Below are positions 26,346 through 35,390 of a stretch of DNA of 64,000 nucleotides, one piece after another (position 1 is the stretch's first letter; the number at the start of each line of letters is the position of its first letter). The stretch spans positions 8,741 through 72,740 of the forward strand of contig DMYD01000014.1 in NCBI GenBank assembly GCA_003483745.1, given 5' to 3'. Origin of the DNA: Roseburia sp. GTDB taxonomy: Bacteria; Bacillota; Clostridia; Lachnospirales; Lachnospiraceae. The position numbers were made by a program, and so were the translations under genes. A model generated the notes under the pieces. It saw only the letters and a program-made list of their open reading frames with translations, did not search any database and had not been told where the DNA came from.

Positions 26346-28772
26346 TTATTTTCTGTCATTTTTTACTTCAAACTGTATTCTCTGTTCTTCCATCTGCGCC
26401 GCTCTTATCTTTAAAATGCCAACGCCCTCTTCTCCGGTCGTTCTGACATAAGTACCACCCATACCTCCCTGCAGGGAAATGATTTTGGGTCCAATAATGG
26501 CAATCGGTCCCTCCGCGGATAATACAACCGGCTCCTGGTAAAAGCTTACGATATTATCGTTCTGATCTAATACATGGATACGGATCTCTGCAACATCATA
26601 GGTATGCCGTTCTGTCAGGCTCTGATGATCCGGTTTTGCAGATAAATGCAAGGAAGTGACCGGCTCTTTTCTGACCACCTTTACCACTTTTCCATTTTTT
26701 ACTGCCTCAAACCGGTAACTCGTTGAAGTTCCGCCCCAGTCACCGATATAGCGGTTGTACAAAGTTACCGCGTCCGTCGGCTTCATATGATAAAAGAGTA
26801 TCAGCTTCAGTGCCGCTAAATACACACCTTTCGGAAGATCGGAAAGTCCGTACCGCGCCGCCGCATTCAGGATATATTTCACTGCCTTTGCCTGTGCCGG
26901 TTTAAAATCTTCCTCTTTTTCAATGGCATCTCCGATAAAATCATCTACCGCGACCGGCCCATGTAAAAGATTTTTATACGGTGAATCTGATACGGTATAC
27001 TCCTTTAAAAACCGGCCATTTTTGTACATCCGTACACTGTCCGCATTGGTAAAAATCCAGATTGTTCCACGGTTACAGCCCGGATGCTCTCCGATATCCA
27101 TGGACGAACTGATCTCTAACACCGGCTCTTTTTCCTGTTGACAAGCGTATGCCGTAGCCGCAAGTTTCGCATTGCGGAACATATCCATCACACCATGATA
27201 ACAGATACGGTCGCCACTGCCAAAATCCTTATGTGTATTGTAGTCAAACATGCACCAGCCAAAACTTCCTGCAATATCCGTTTCCCCGGCAACTGCATCC
27301 AGCACATTGACATGGCGCATGGCATGCCACACACGGTGTTCCTCCCAGTCGTAGCTTTTCGTTGGATACATATGTCCGTTATATTCGCTAATCAGATACG
27401 GTCTGCTGTTGTCAGAGGTAACCGCACTTTTTTTCTCACATCCGTGGTTTGTTCCATTGTGGCTGAAATCATTGTAGGTATAGACATCTTCCAGCAGACT
27501 GCTCTTTTTATGTGCCCGGACTCCCCCGGTCTGTCTCGTCGGATCCAGTTCATGTGCCACGCGGTTTGTTTCCCGGTAAAATGCATCGTCATCCCCGGAC
27601 TCATTGATCCGCACGCCCCACAGGATCACAGACGGATGATTCCGATACTGTACTACCATGTCTTTTACGTTTTCGACCGCCCGTTTTTTCCAATTTTCGT
27701 CCCCGATGTGCTGCCAGCCCGGTATTTCTGTAAAGACCAAAAGTCCCAGTTCATCGCAACGCTCCACAAAATGCCGGCTCTGCGGATAATGGGACGTCCT
27801 CACCGCATTTACGCCCAGTTCGTTTTTCAAAATATCCGCATCCCATTTCTGCATGGATTCCGGCATTGCATAACCGACGTACGGATAACTCTGGTGGCGG
27901 TTTAATCCGCACAGTTTTATTTTTCTGTCGTTTAAATAAAAGCCATCCTGCAAAAAAACTGCCTTCCGGAATCCAAACAGCGTGACATTTTCATCCAGTA
28001 CATTTCCATCTTGTAAAAGTTCTGTTTTAACTTCATAGAGTGCCGGATTCTCCAGATTCCAGAGTTTTACGTCCGGCACCGGAAAAGAAATCTTCCCATC
28101 TGATGCCAGCTGCCTCTCGCCGATCTGCCTATAGTTTTCTGCACCTCGCTCTTTGATACTCTGCCGGATGGATAATTCTTTTTTTTCATCCGTTTTTCCG
28201 CTGTTTCTAATTTTTATTTCAGAGATCAGCTTTACTTCTGCCTCTTGGCTTTCCGGTATTTCACTATGCAGAAATATATCCGCGAGATAAGTTCTATTTT
28301 TGATATCCACATAGACTTCCCGGTAAATTCCACCGTAAGTCATATAATCGATCACATACCCGAACGGCGGGATGTTTAAGTTCTCCCTGCTGTCCACCCG
28401 CACTATGAGCACATTTTCTGCCCCGGTCCGCAGCTTTCCGCTGATATCAATGGAAAATGCCGTGTAGCCACAATGGTGCTCTCCGATCTTTTCTCCATTT
28501 AAAAACACATCTGCCTCATGCGCGATACCTTCAAACGTCACAATCACAGTCTGATCTTTCCATTCCAGTGGTGCAAAAAAATGCTTTCTGTAGCAGCACT
28601 CCATCTGGTAACTGCTCTCATCAAAATAGTGAAGAGGTGTCTCCTTGCAGGTGTGTGGCAGTCTGACATTCTCCCATGCATCATCCTGATAAGCAGCCTC
28701 TCTCATCTCTTTTTCGTAAGATTCAATGAATTTCCACCCATCATTCCAGTAAATACGTCTTTCCATCGTCAT
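26346..28772 (-). CDS. Glycoside hydrolase family 2, probable beta-galactosidase
   Basis: Protein of 808 residues with the GH2 sugar-binding, immunoglobulin-like and TIM-barrel domains in order. Landmarks are FEGIAHEADVFLNGEKIGEH (about 81-100), CGLNRHQSYPYVG at the barrel start, acid/base E391 in WGVRINESGDDD and nucleophile E463 in YLISEYNGH. Residues after 560 form extra Ig-like C-terminal domains. No signal peptide, so intracellular. Co-occurrence with GH36 and a GPH symporter favours beta-galactosidase over beta-glucuronidase, an inference. The ATG shares its A with the TetR stop codon (TGATG); the frame also opens one codon earlier with GTG. Confidence 0.88.
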   Translation of the reverse strand: MTMERRIYWNDGWKFIESYEKEMREAAYQDDAWENVRLPHTCKETPLHYFDESSYQMECCYRKHFFAPLEWKDQTVIVTFEGIAHEADVFLNGEKIGEHHCGYTAFSIDISGKLRTGAENVLIVRVDSRENLNIPPFGYVIDYMTYGGIYREVYVDIKNRTYLADIFLHSEIPESQEAEVKLISEIKIRNSGKTDEKKELSIRQSIKERGAENYRQIGERQLASDGKISFPVPDVKLWNLENPALYEVKTELLQDGNVLDENVTLFGFRKAVFLQDGFYLNDRKIKLCGLNRHQSYPYVGYAMPESMQKWDADILKNELGVNAVRTSHYPQSRHFVERCDELGLLVFTEIPGWQHIGDENWKKRAVENVKDMVVQYRNHPSVILWGVRINESGDDDAFYRETNRVAHELDPTRQTGGVRAHKKSSLLEDVYTYNDFSHNGTNHGCEKKSAVTSDNSRPYLISEYNGHMYPTKSYDWEEHRVWHAMRHVNVLDAVAGETDIAGSFGWCMFDYNTHKDFGSGDRICYHGVMDMFRNAKLAATAYACQQEKEPVLEISSSMDIGEHPGCNRGTIWIFTNADSVRMYKNGRFLKEYTVSDSPYKNLLHGPVAVDDFIGDAIEKEEDFKPAQAKAVKYILNAAARYGLSDLPKGVYLAALKLILFYHMKPTDAVTLYNRYIGDWGGTSTSYRFEAVKNGKVVKVVRKEPVTSLHLSAKPDHQSLTERHTYDVAEIRIHVLDQNDNIVSFYQEPVVLSAEGPIAIIGPKIISLQGGMGGTYVRTTGEEGVGILKIRAAQMEEQRIQFEVKNDRK

Positions 28773-29341
28773 CACTTCCCTTCTGCAACGATTCCCTGCA
28801 CTAAGATCGTGACCACTTCATCTAAACCATCCTGATAAGAAATTCCGTTGGAGATCAGGATATCTCTCTGGAAGAACTGCTCTAATGCCGCCTCCAACAT
28901 CATTTTTACGATCGGAATCTTAACCGGCCGGATCACACCCTCATTCATTCCCTGCTCTAATAAGGAAATCGTTGTCTCCCAGCCAGTCTCTAGCCGTTCC
29001 TCTACATGTTTGTAGATATTCGGATACTTTTCCCGCAGCAGATAAAGCTGCCTGAAATCAACTTCCCGGTAACTCTCCGGCAAAACGCCTAAAATCGCCC
29101 GGATTTTTTCAAGTATGGATAGATTTTCGTTCTCTAACACCTGTCTTTCGCTCTCTTTGATGGAATCGAATAGATAATCTACCATCGCCAAAAAAAGTGA
29201 TTCCTTATCTCGGAACACGGTATAGATTGTTTTCTTACTCATGCTAAGGATTCCTGCCAGGTCATCCATGGTAAATTTTAATCCTTTCTGATTAAAAGCC
29301 TTTAAGGTTCCCTCTAAAATACTCTCCCTTAATTCTTCCAT
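28772..29341 (-). CDS. TetR-family regulator of the galactoside operon
   Basis: Repressor-type protein of 189 residues. The N-terminal helix-turn-helix reads KFTMDDLAGILSMSKKTIYTVF (about residues 22-43) with the TetR continuation RDKESLFLAMVDYLFDSI. The C-terminal ligand domain is unclassified. It is the first gene of the operon and is translationally coupled to the GH2 gene, so it is likely autoregulated through the TAGTTTC-type inverted repeats just upstream. A TetR protein over sugar hydrolases is less usual than LacI or AraC, so the effector is uncertain. Confidence 0.9.
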   Translation of the reverse strand: MEELRESILEGTLKAFNQKGLKFTMDDLAGILSMSKKTIYTVFRDKESLFLAMVDYLFDSIKESERQVLENENLSILEKIRAILGVLPESYREVDFRQLYLLREKYPNIYKHVEERLETGWETTISLLEQGMNEGVIRPVKIPIVKMMLEAALEQFFQRDILISNGISYQDGLDEVVTILVQGIVAEGK

Positions 29342-29369
29342 CGTGTTCTCCGTTTCTTCTTTATTACTC

Positions 29370-29458
29370 GGAAACTATTTTTATTATTTCCGTTTCCTAT
29401 ATTGTATCATCTCATTTTCGTGCCCACAAGAAACTAATTTGCCAAAAATAGTTTCCGT
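29370..29458. promoter_or_regulatory. Promoter and TetR operator region of the galactoside operon
   Basis: On the minus strand, TTGTGG and TACAAT are separated by 17 bp near 29430-29402. They are flanked by a long inverted pair, CGGAAACTATTTTT (start about 29370) and AAAAATAGTTTCCG (end about 29457). A tighter dyad, GAAACTA-N12-TAGTTTC, overlaps the upstream side of the -35. These arms are the best candidates for TetR binding. Confidence 0.6.
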
Positions 29459-29506
29459 TTTTTATCTATTTCTTCCAAAAATAAGAGGAACGTGTACATT
29501 TTATTT

Positions 29507-29535
29507 TTGCAAATGAGGTGTGATGTGAGTATAAT
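29507..29535 (+). promoter_or_regulatory. larB promoter
   Basis: TTGCAA (29507-29512), 17-bp spacer, TATAAT (29530-29535), ending 35 bp before the larB start. Confidence 0.75.
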
Positions 29536-29570
29536 AGGCAGTGGATTGTAATGAAGGAGAAATTCATACT

Positions 29571-30374
29571 ATGGAAAATGATCATATCAAACATATATTA
29601 GAACAGTTAGAGGCGGGACAGCTTACTGCTTCCGATGCTTATGACCAGTTGAAGCTGGCACCTTTTGAGGATCTTGGTTATGCCAAGGTGGATCATCACC
29701 GCGAAGTCAGACAGGGGGCGCCGGAAGTGATCTACGGCGCATCGAAAACAAAAGAACAGATGGAGGGCATCATAAACAGCCTGCTCTCCCACTGCAAAGA
29801 AAATATCCTGATCACAAGGCTTTCGGCAGAATCGGCGGCGTACCTGGCTGAACGTTTTGATCTTTTTTACGATAAGCTGTCAAAGATCGGCATCGTAAAC
29901 CGCACCGAACGCTATTCCGCTGACGGCACGATCGTTGTCGCCACCGGAGGGACAAGCGATATCCCGGTTGCGGAGGAAGCCGCACTGACCGCGGAAGTAC
30001 TCGGCAATCATGTCATCCGCCTTTACGATGTCGGCGTTGCAGGGCTGCACCGTCTGCTCTCAAATATGGAACTTTTATCAAAAGCAAATGCGATCATTGC
30101 AGTTGCCGGTATGGAAGGCGCGCTTGCGAGCGTCATCGGCGGTCTGACTGACTGTCCTGTCATCGGTGTTCCGACAAGTGTTGGTTACGGTGCAAGTTTC
30201 GGCGGCATCTCTGCACTTTTATCAATGCTTAATTCCTGCGCCAGCGGTGTTTCCGTCGTAAACATCGACAACGGTTTCGGTGCAGGCTACCTTGCCAGCA
30301 TGATCAATCATCAGGCAGCCCCTAAAACAGATGACAGACCATCATCCTGCCATAAAAACACGGATGAACTATAA
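29571..30374 (+). CDS. larB: Nickel-pincer cofactor biosynthesis protein LarB
   Basis: LarB carboxylates and hydrolyses nicotinic acid adenine dinucleotide as the first step to the nickel-pincer nucleotide used by lactate racemase and related enzymes. It is 267 residues from this start. The C-terminal domain resembles PurE, with VVATGGTSDIPVAEEAALTA, VAGMEGALASVIGGL, VIGVPTSVGYGASFGG and NIDNGFGAGYLA. The frame opens at 29541, but AAGGAGAAATTC before the ATG at 29571 decides the start. larC follows after 47 bp. larE and larA are not in the window. Confidence 0.95.
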   Translation: MENDHIKHILEQLEAGQLTASDAYDQLKLAPFEDLGYAKVDHHREVRQGAPEVIYGASKTKEQMEGIINSLLSHCKENILITRLSAESAAYLAERFDLFYDKLSKIGIVNRTERYSADGTIVVATGGTSDIPVAEEAALTAEVLGNHVIRLYDVGVAGLHRLLSNMELLSKANAIIAVAGMEGALASVIGGLTDCPVIGVPTSVGYGASFGGISALLSMLNSCASGVSVVNIDNGFGAGYLASMINHQAAPKTDDRPSSCHKNTDEL

Positions 30375-30421
30375 CTCTTCATATTAAAAACTATCAATTT
30401 CAATGCCAGGGAGGATTATTT

Positions 30422-31726
30422 ATGAAAATACTTTATATAGAATGTAATATGGGTGTTGCCGGCGATATGTTAATGGGCGCCCTCTACGAACTCTGTGATC
30501 AGAAAGATAAATTTTTATCGGACATGAACCATGCTTTTGCACCTTACGGTGTGACGCTTTCTGCGGAACCGGCAGTAAAATGCGGGATCAGCGGCACACA
30601 CATGAGGGTGGCTGTACACGGGGAGGAAGAACATTCCCATGATGTTCTGCCGGAGCATGTGCATGAAAACGGGCACATACATGCTCACGAACATACTCAT
30701 GACAAAAATGAGCACACGCATACTCACGACAATAACTCGCACCATGAACATCATCACACGCACGCTCACACCAGCTACACCCAGATCTTAGAACAGATCC
30801 ACACGCTTCCTTTTCCATCATCCGTAAAGGATTCCGCTGCTGCGGTCTACCGTCTGATTGGGGAAGCCGAATCAAAAGTGCACCACTCCACATTAGACCA
30901 GATCCATTTCCACGAAGTCGGATCGATCGATGCGCTTGTGGATGTGACCGGATGTGCCTATCTGTTGTTCCTGCTTGCACCGGAAACCATTCTCTGTTCT
31001 CCGGTTCATGTCGGAAGCGGATTTGTACACTGTGCCCACGGCACGCTCCCGGTTCCGGCACCTGCCACCGCAGAACTTTTAAAAGGGATTCCTTTTTACA
31101 GCGGAAATATTCAGGGCGAACTCTGTACGCCGACAGGTGCTGCGGTTTTAAAACATTTTGTGACCTCTTTTAAAACCATGCCGCCTATGAATGTGTCAGA
31201 GATCGGTTATGGCATGGGGACAAAGGATTTTGCTGCCGCCAACTGCGTGCGCGTTTTTCTCGGCGAATCCTCTGCCACTTCCAAAGCAGTTCCATCTTTT
31301 GACGACTCCGTGCTGTCTATCTCCTGCAATCTCGATGATATGACAGGCGAGGCGGTCGGATTTGCAACCGAATTGCTCTTACAGGCGGGCGCTTTAGACG
31401 TGTACACAATTCCGATCCAGATGAAAAAGAACCGTCCAGGTATTCTTTTAACCTGTATCTGTGAACCAAAAGACCGTGAATGTCTGACTTCCCTTTTCTT
31501 TTTACACACCACGACACGCGGTGTGCGCTATCAGATGTTTGACCGCGCCAAACTTACCTCTGAAATCGAAACCTGCCACTTGGCATACGGCGATGTACGA
31601 ATCAAAAAAAGCAGTGGGTACGGCGTCGAAAAAGAGAAAGCGGAATTTGAAGATTTGAAAAAAATTTCTGCTGACCATAACTATGAGGTGACACTCGACC
31701 AGATCCGACAGATGATCGTAAGGTAA
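30422..31726 (+). CDS. larC: Nickel insertion protein LarC, single uninterrupted frame
   Basis: LarC inserts nickel into the pincer nucleotide (CTP-dependent cyclometallase). It is 434 residues long. The start ILYIECNMGVAGDMLMGAL is the family signature. A histidine-rich stretch at about residues 70-123 is a likely nickel store. The rest contains HFHEVGSIDALVDVTG and ISCNLDDMTGEAVGFA, the latter at the point where Lactobacillus larC is split into larC1 and larC2 by a programmed frameshift. Here the frame is continuous. GGAGG precedes the ATG. A strong terminator closes the larBC unit. Confidence 0.95.
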   Translation: MKILYIECNMGVAGDMLMGALYELCDQKDKFLSDMNHAFAPYGVTLSAEPAVKCGISGTHMRVAVHGEEEHSHDVLPEHVHENGHIHAHEHTHDKNEHTHTHDNNSHHEHHHTHAHTSYTQILEQIHTLPFPSSVKDSAAAVYRLIGEAESKVHHSTLDQIHFHEVGSIDALVDVTGCAYLLFLLAPETILCSPVHVGSGFVHCAHGTLPVPAPATAELLKGIPFYSGNIQGELCTPTGAAVLKHFVTSFKTMPPMNVSEIGYGMGTKDFAAANCVRVFLGESSATSKAVPSFDDSVLSISCNLDDMTGEAVGFATELLLQAGALDVYTIPIQMKKNRPGILLTCICEPKDRECLTSLFFLHTTTRGVRYQMFDRAKLTSEIETCHLAYGDVRIKKSSGYGVEKEKAEFEDLKKISADHNYEVTLDQIRQMIVR

Positions 31727-31746
31727 TTTTTAACAATTAACTTCAT

Positions 31747-31812
31747 AAAAAAGCTATGTATATTCACTAACTTTTGTTGGGCGGTACAACAGATAAATAT
31801 ACATAGCTTTTT
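31747..31812. terminator. Intrinsic terminator between larC and the convergent GNAT gene
   Basis: AAAAAAGCTATGTATATT pairs with AATATACATAGCTTTTT (17-bp arms) around a loop that contains a small TTGT/ACAA stem. The A and T flanks allow use in both directions. Confidence 0.85.
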
Positions 31813-31819
31813 CACTTTT

Positions 31820-32290
31820 CTACAATATATATTCCATCTGTCTCTCTTTGGTTTTTAATCCCATTTTTTCATAGAATTTTTCCGCGGAGGTATTTCCTGC
31901 CCAGACATTCAGCGTCACTTCATAACAGCCTAACCGTTTCGCTTCACTCTTTACATATTCAAACAGGCTCTCTCCCACATGCTGTCCTCTGGTTTTTGCA
32001 TCGACGCACAGATCATCGATAAAAAGCGATGTAAATGGCACCATATTATTGGAAAATGGCTGCTGTTTCAACTGACAGAAAGCATATCCTATACATATAT
32101 CATTTTCATCTGCAGCCACATAAACAGGCTTTGTATCATCTTTTAACATTTCTTTTAATTCATCATCTGTGTACTTTGTCGTCCTTGGAATAAAGATATC
32201 AGGTCTTATATCTGCATGGATTTGAAGTACCTGTTCTAATAATTCAATCAGTCTTGGGATATCTTTTTCTTTTGCTCTTCTAATGTTCAT
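31820..32290 (-). CDS. GNAT-family N-acetyltransferase
   Basis: Acetyl-CoA dependent transferase of 156 residues. IRRAKEKDIPRLIELL opens the domain. The acetyl-CoA loop is LFIDDLCVDAKTRGQHVGESL (Q/R-x-x-G-x-G/A form at RGQHVG), and NVWAGNTSAEKFYEKMGLK closes it. Substrate unknown. The open frame reaches 32359, but GGAG 6 nt before the ATG at 32290 decides the start; the in-frame ATG four codons upstream (MEIRM) is an alternative. Confidence 0.85.
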   Translation of the reverse strand: MNIRRAKEKDIPRLIELLEQVLQIHADIRPDIFIPRTTKYTDDELKEMLKDDTKPVYVAADENDICIGYAFCQLKQQPFSNNMVPFTSLFIDDLCVDAKTRGQHVGESLFEYVKSEAKRLGCYEVTLNVWAGNTSAEKFYEKMGLKTKERQMEYIL

Positions 32291-32383
32291 TCTAATCTCC
32301 ATTTGCATATGCAAAATACATTTTTCACGCTGCCTGCCTCTATACGATTTTTTCATCATACCTATATTTTAGTTTCCGGACAT

Positions 32384-32605
32384 TTATTTTGATCCCCGCT
32401 TCCATTTATACATTTTCAGACACTGCGGATGCTCGAAATACTCCTGATCAAAGATCCATGCAATGTCAGTTTCCGATAACTCTTCTGCCTTAAATCTGCG
32501 ATATTTAATATCATGATCCGGATCATCCATCCAGATGCTCCATACTTCCAACTGATTGCATAAAAGAACTGCATTTTTATCCTTCTTTTTAAAGTATAAA
32601 ACATT
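32384..32605 (-). pseudogene. Remnant of a small unidentified gene without start codon
   Basis: A minus-strand frame of about 73 codons bounded by stops reads like protein (QLEVWSIWMDDPDHDIKYRR, ELSETDIAWIFDQEYF, HPQCLKMYKWKRGSK) but has no ATG, GTG or usable TTG near its front. A competing frame opening at 32667 gives a far less protein-like product. I take this as the 3' remnant of a lost gene, or one frameshifted near the A-rich run at about 32590. Function unknown. Confidence 0.35.
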
Positions 32606-32629
32606 TTTACTTTATCTGACAATAGCAAT

Positions 32630-32659
32630 ATAAAAAGCTCTGCCAACAATAGCAGAGCC
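32630..32659 (-). terminator. Terminator of the thiamine operon
   Basis: GCTCTGC and GCAGAGC form a 7-bp stem with an 8-nt loop, followed by TTTTTAT on the minus strand, about 80 bp after the thiW stop. Confidence 0.75.
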
Positions 32660-32736
32660 TCCGGCATTTTCTTTAAAAAACCGCAATATCCGGTCGGATC
32701 GTGGTAAATGCCAATCTAAAATTTTTGATTTCTATC

Positions 32737-33249
32737 TTACTCTTCTAAACTTTCTTTCATTCTGCCCAGCATACCTGATTTTTTCAATGGCAGAGTAATA
32801 ATAATGGCAATGATCGTTCCACCACAGGTGCTGATCAGAAACGGGACAACAAATGTAAATAATGCCGCTGCTTTATTTCCCATGACAAGATATGCCACCG
32901 GATAAGAGAGCATTCCACCAATGATTCCGGTTCCTGCCACTTCACCAATATAAGCAAACGGAAGTTTTTTCCCATATTGATAAAGCAGTCCGCCAAGCAA
33001 TGCACCGCACATGCTTCCCGGGAATGCCAGAGGGCTTCCAAGTCCTAACAGGTTACGGATCAACGCTGCGATAAAAGCCTGAGCGAGCGCCCACCACGGT
33101 CCTACGGTAACTGCACATAAAATATTTACCAGGTGCTGTACCGGTGCACATTTTGAACCGAATACCGGGAAGGAAAATAAGCTTCCCACCACCGCTACTG
33201 CCGCTAAGATTGCTGTAACTGTCAATTTCTTTAAATTAAATTTATTCAT
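32737..33249 (-). CDS. thiW: Thiamine-precursor ECF transporter S component ThiW
   Basis: Membrane S-component of 170 residues with about five helices. It opens KLTVTAILAAVAVVGSLFSFPV and has APVQHLVNILCAVTVGPWWALAQAF, the conserved ThiW block, then SPLAFPGSMCGALLGGLLY. ThiW proteins are associated with uptake of the thiazole precursor. It is the last gene of a TPP-riboswitch operon, which supports the assignment. EcfA and EcfT are not nearby. Confidence 0.9.
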   Translation of the reverse strand: MNKFNLKKLTVTAILAAVAVVGSLFSFPVFGSKCAPVQHLVNILCAVTVGPWWALAQAFIAALIRNLLGLGSPLAFPGSMCGALLGGLLYQYGKKLPFAYIGEVAGTGIIGGMLSYPVAYLVMGNKAAALFTFVVPFLISTCGGTIIAIIITLPLKKSGMLGRMKESLEE

Positions 33250-33318
33250 TCTTTTGTCCTCTTTTCCCAGAATCTGTCACATCCTGCCTTCTAAAAAATG
33301 GTCTGACTGCAACAGTTT

Positions 33319-34503
33319 CTATTTTGATTTTACTGCCCCTGCAGCTTTTTCCACAATCAGGCAGAGAATGACTGTGACCACCATATCCGGCAGCGTATTT
33401 CCAACCGGCGTATCCACCTGCATCAGTATGCGGTAAATCACAAATCCGGCAAGCCATACGATCAGATTACGCCACTGAAATGCAGATTTTCCGGCATCTG
33501 CTTTCTTTAAAATGAAGTAATCTGCGATCTGCACTGCGATCATCGGAGCAAAAACAGAACCGATCAGATATAAAAAGTTTGTAATGTTATCCATCGGATA
33601 AACGATCGCTGCGACAGTTCCAATCACAGTAACAACAATTGCTGCCCATTTTTCCTGAATCTTTGAGGAGATGGAAACACTTGAAACTCCTGCGGAATAA
33701 GCATCCAGAAAGGTTGTTGTAACCGTGGAAAATACAATAATAAGAAGTCCTACAACGCCGAAACCGGTTTTTAACATAATCTGTGCAATGTCATATTCGC
33801 CGGTAAAAATAGCTGCTCCCATGCCGATCATGTACATAAAAGTGCTGACCAGACTATAGACGATCACACTTGCGAGTGTTGCAGCAAACGGTTTTTCGGC
33901 TTCTCTTGTATAATCGCTGATCAGCGGCAGCCAGGAAAGCGGCATTGCTACCGCGAGCTCTACGGCAGCTCCGAACGTTAAACTTCCGTCATCCACGATC
34001 GTTGTCATGCTTCCGCTGCCAAAGAAGATCACTTTAAAAAGTACCAGTGATAAAATAAAAAGTGCGGTCATGGCAACCGTGTTTAATTTGCCAAGGTTGG
34101 TCAGTCCAATGAAAATCCACACAACGATCAGAACACCAATAATGATCGCCCACACCCAGTTTCCGGTATGTAAAACGCCGTCTGCTGCAAGTGCGCCATC
34201 ATAGATCATAATCGCAGTCCATCCCACAAGCTGTAACACATTTAATACTGCAAAAAGAAGGCTTCCCTTCTCACCAAAACTCATTTTTACAGTTTCCATG
34301 GCACTTTTGCGCTCTTTCGCTCCGATCATTCCTGCGGCAAACATCATAATTCCGCCGATCAGATGTCCAAGCAGAATCGCTGCCATTGCTTTTCCAAAAC
34401 CAAGCGGTGCAAAGTAAGTACCTGTCAGTATTTCAGCTAAAGATACACCCGCACCAAACCAGATTAATCCGTTTGAAAAAACGGAAGTTCTCTTTTCATT
34501 CAT
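33319..34503 (-). CDS. cytX: Hydroxymethylpyrimidine transporter CytX (NCS1 family)
   Basis: Membrane permease of 394 residues with about eleven helices. SNGLIWFGAGVSLAEILTGTYFAPLG at the N-terminus and SWLPLISDYTREAEKP in the middle are NCS1 features, the latter the substrate region of codB/cytX-type proteins. It overlaps thiD by 4 bp and belongs to the TPP-regulated unit. Together with thiD and thiW it suggests salvage of HMP and thiazole rather than full synthesis. Confidence 0.9.
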   Translation of the reverse strand: MNEKRTSVFSNGLIWFGAGVSLAEILTGTYFAPLGFGKAMAAILLGHLIGGIMMFAAGMIGAKERKSAMETVKMSFGEKGSLLFAVLNVLQLVGWTAIMIYDGALAADGVLHTGNWVWAIIIGVLIVVWIFIGLTNLGKLNTVAMTALFILSLVLFKVIFFGSGSMTTIVDDGSLTFGAAVELAVAMPLSWLPLISDYTREAEKPFAATLASVIVYSLVSTFMYMIGMGAAIFTGEYDIAQIMLKTGFGVVGLLIIVFSTVTTTFLDAYSAGVSSVSISSKIQEKWAAIVVTVIGTVAAIVYPMDNITNFLYLIGSVFAPMIAVQIADYFILKKADAGKSAFQWRNLIVWLAGFVIYRILMQVDTPVGNTLPDMVVTVILCLIVEKAAGAVKSK

Positions 34504-35300
34504 CCTTCGTACTCTCCTTCGATTGCAAATGCATGGTTCATAGGTCCGCTTCCTTTTCCAAGGTCAAGCATGGCGGCAAGTGCGCCGGAAATATAATTTT
34601 TCGCATACCTGACGGAAGTTTCTAAATCCCTTCCTTTTGCAAGATTCGATGCGATTGCGGAAGAAAGCGTGCAGCCTGTTCCATGGGTATTAGGGTTGTC
34701 AATTCTCTTTCCATGAAACCATACCGGCTCTTTCCCTTTCTGGAAAAGAAGGTCATTGGCATCATTTAACTGATGTCCACCCTTTAACAAAACCGCACAG
34801 CCTAAAGTGTTACAGATGACTTCTGCTGCCTTTTCCATATCTGCTTCTGTTTTGATCTCCATTTCGGAAAGCACTTCTGCTTCCGGGATATTCGGAGTGA
34901 TAACAGTTGCAAGAGGCAATAATTTACTTTTCAATGTGCTGATGGCATCCTCGCTGATCAGTCTTGCCCCGCTGGTTGCCACCATGACAGGATCCACTAC
35001 AATATTTTTTGCATGATACTCTATCAGTTTTTCCGCAATCGTCTCGATCAGTTCACTTGATGAAACCATTCCTGTTTTAATTGCATCCGGACGAATATCC
35101 GTAAAAATACTATCCAGCTGCTCTGCCAAAAATTTTGGAGTTACCTCCATAATATCTGTTACGCCGGTCGTATTCTGGGCAGTCAGAGCCGTGATTGCAC
35201 TCATCGCGTATACGCGGTTTGCGGTCATTGTCTTAATATCTGCCTGGATGCCGGCGCCTCCACTGGAATCGCTTCCAGCGATTGTTAATGCTGTGTACAT
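34500..35300 (-). CDS. thiD: Hydroxymethylpyrimidine / phosphomethylpyrimidine kinase
   Basis: Phosphorylates HMP and HMP-phosphate for thiamine pyrophosphate synthesis. Length is 266 residues. The ribokinase-fold marks are ALTIAGSDSSGGAGIQADIK at the N-terminus, NIVVDPVMVATSG, and NTHGTGCTLSSAIA with the catalytic aspartate position replaced in the usual ThiD manner. The frame opens at 35366, but those residues read through the riboswitch terminator. AAGGAGG before the ATG at 35300 fixes the start. First gene of thiD-cytX-thiW. Confidence 0.95.
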   Translation of the reverse strand: MYTALTIAGSDSSGGAGIQADIKTMTANRVYAMSAITALTAQNTTGVTDIMEVTPKFLAEQLDSIFTDIRPDAIKTGMVSSSELIETIAEKLIEYHAKNIVVDPVMVATSGARLISEDAISTLKSKLLPLATVITPNIPEAEVLSEMEIKTEADMEKAAEVICNTLGCAVLLKGGHQLNDANDLLFQKGKEPVWFHGKRIDNPNTHGTGCTLSSAIASNLAKGRDLETSVRYAKNYISGALAAMLDLGKGSGPMNHAFAIEGEYEG

Positions 35301-35328
35301 AAAATCCTCCTTGCTTTTCTCCATGTAA

Positions 35329-35370
35329 TAAAAAAAGTGCAGAAACCCAACCAAAGATTCCTGCACAAAA
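35329..35370 (-). terminator. Terminator of the TPP riboswitch
   Basis: GTGCAGGAA and TTTCTGCAC form a stem (one G-U pair), followed by seven Ts on the minus strand, between the aptamer and thiD. It points to transcriptional OFF control by TPP. Confidence 0.85.
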
Positions 35371-35390
35371 AATCACTTGTGATCCATTAT

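Noticed and set aside
30515..31061. Minus-strand frames opposite larC
   Set aside because: They mirror the histidine-rich repeat of larC and have no start signals; shadows of the real gene.
32416..32667. 83-residue minus-strand frame
   Set aside because: Its start lies in the thi-operon terminator and the product is not protein-like; another frame of the same DNA reads better as a gene remnant.
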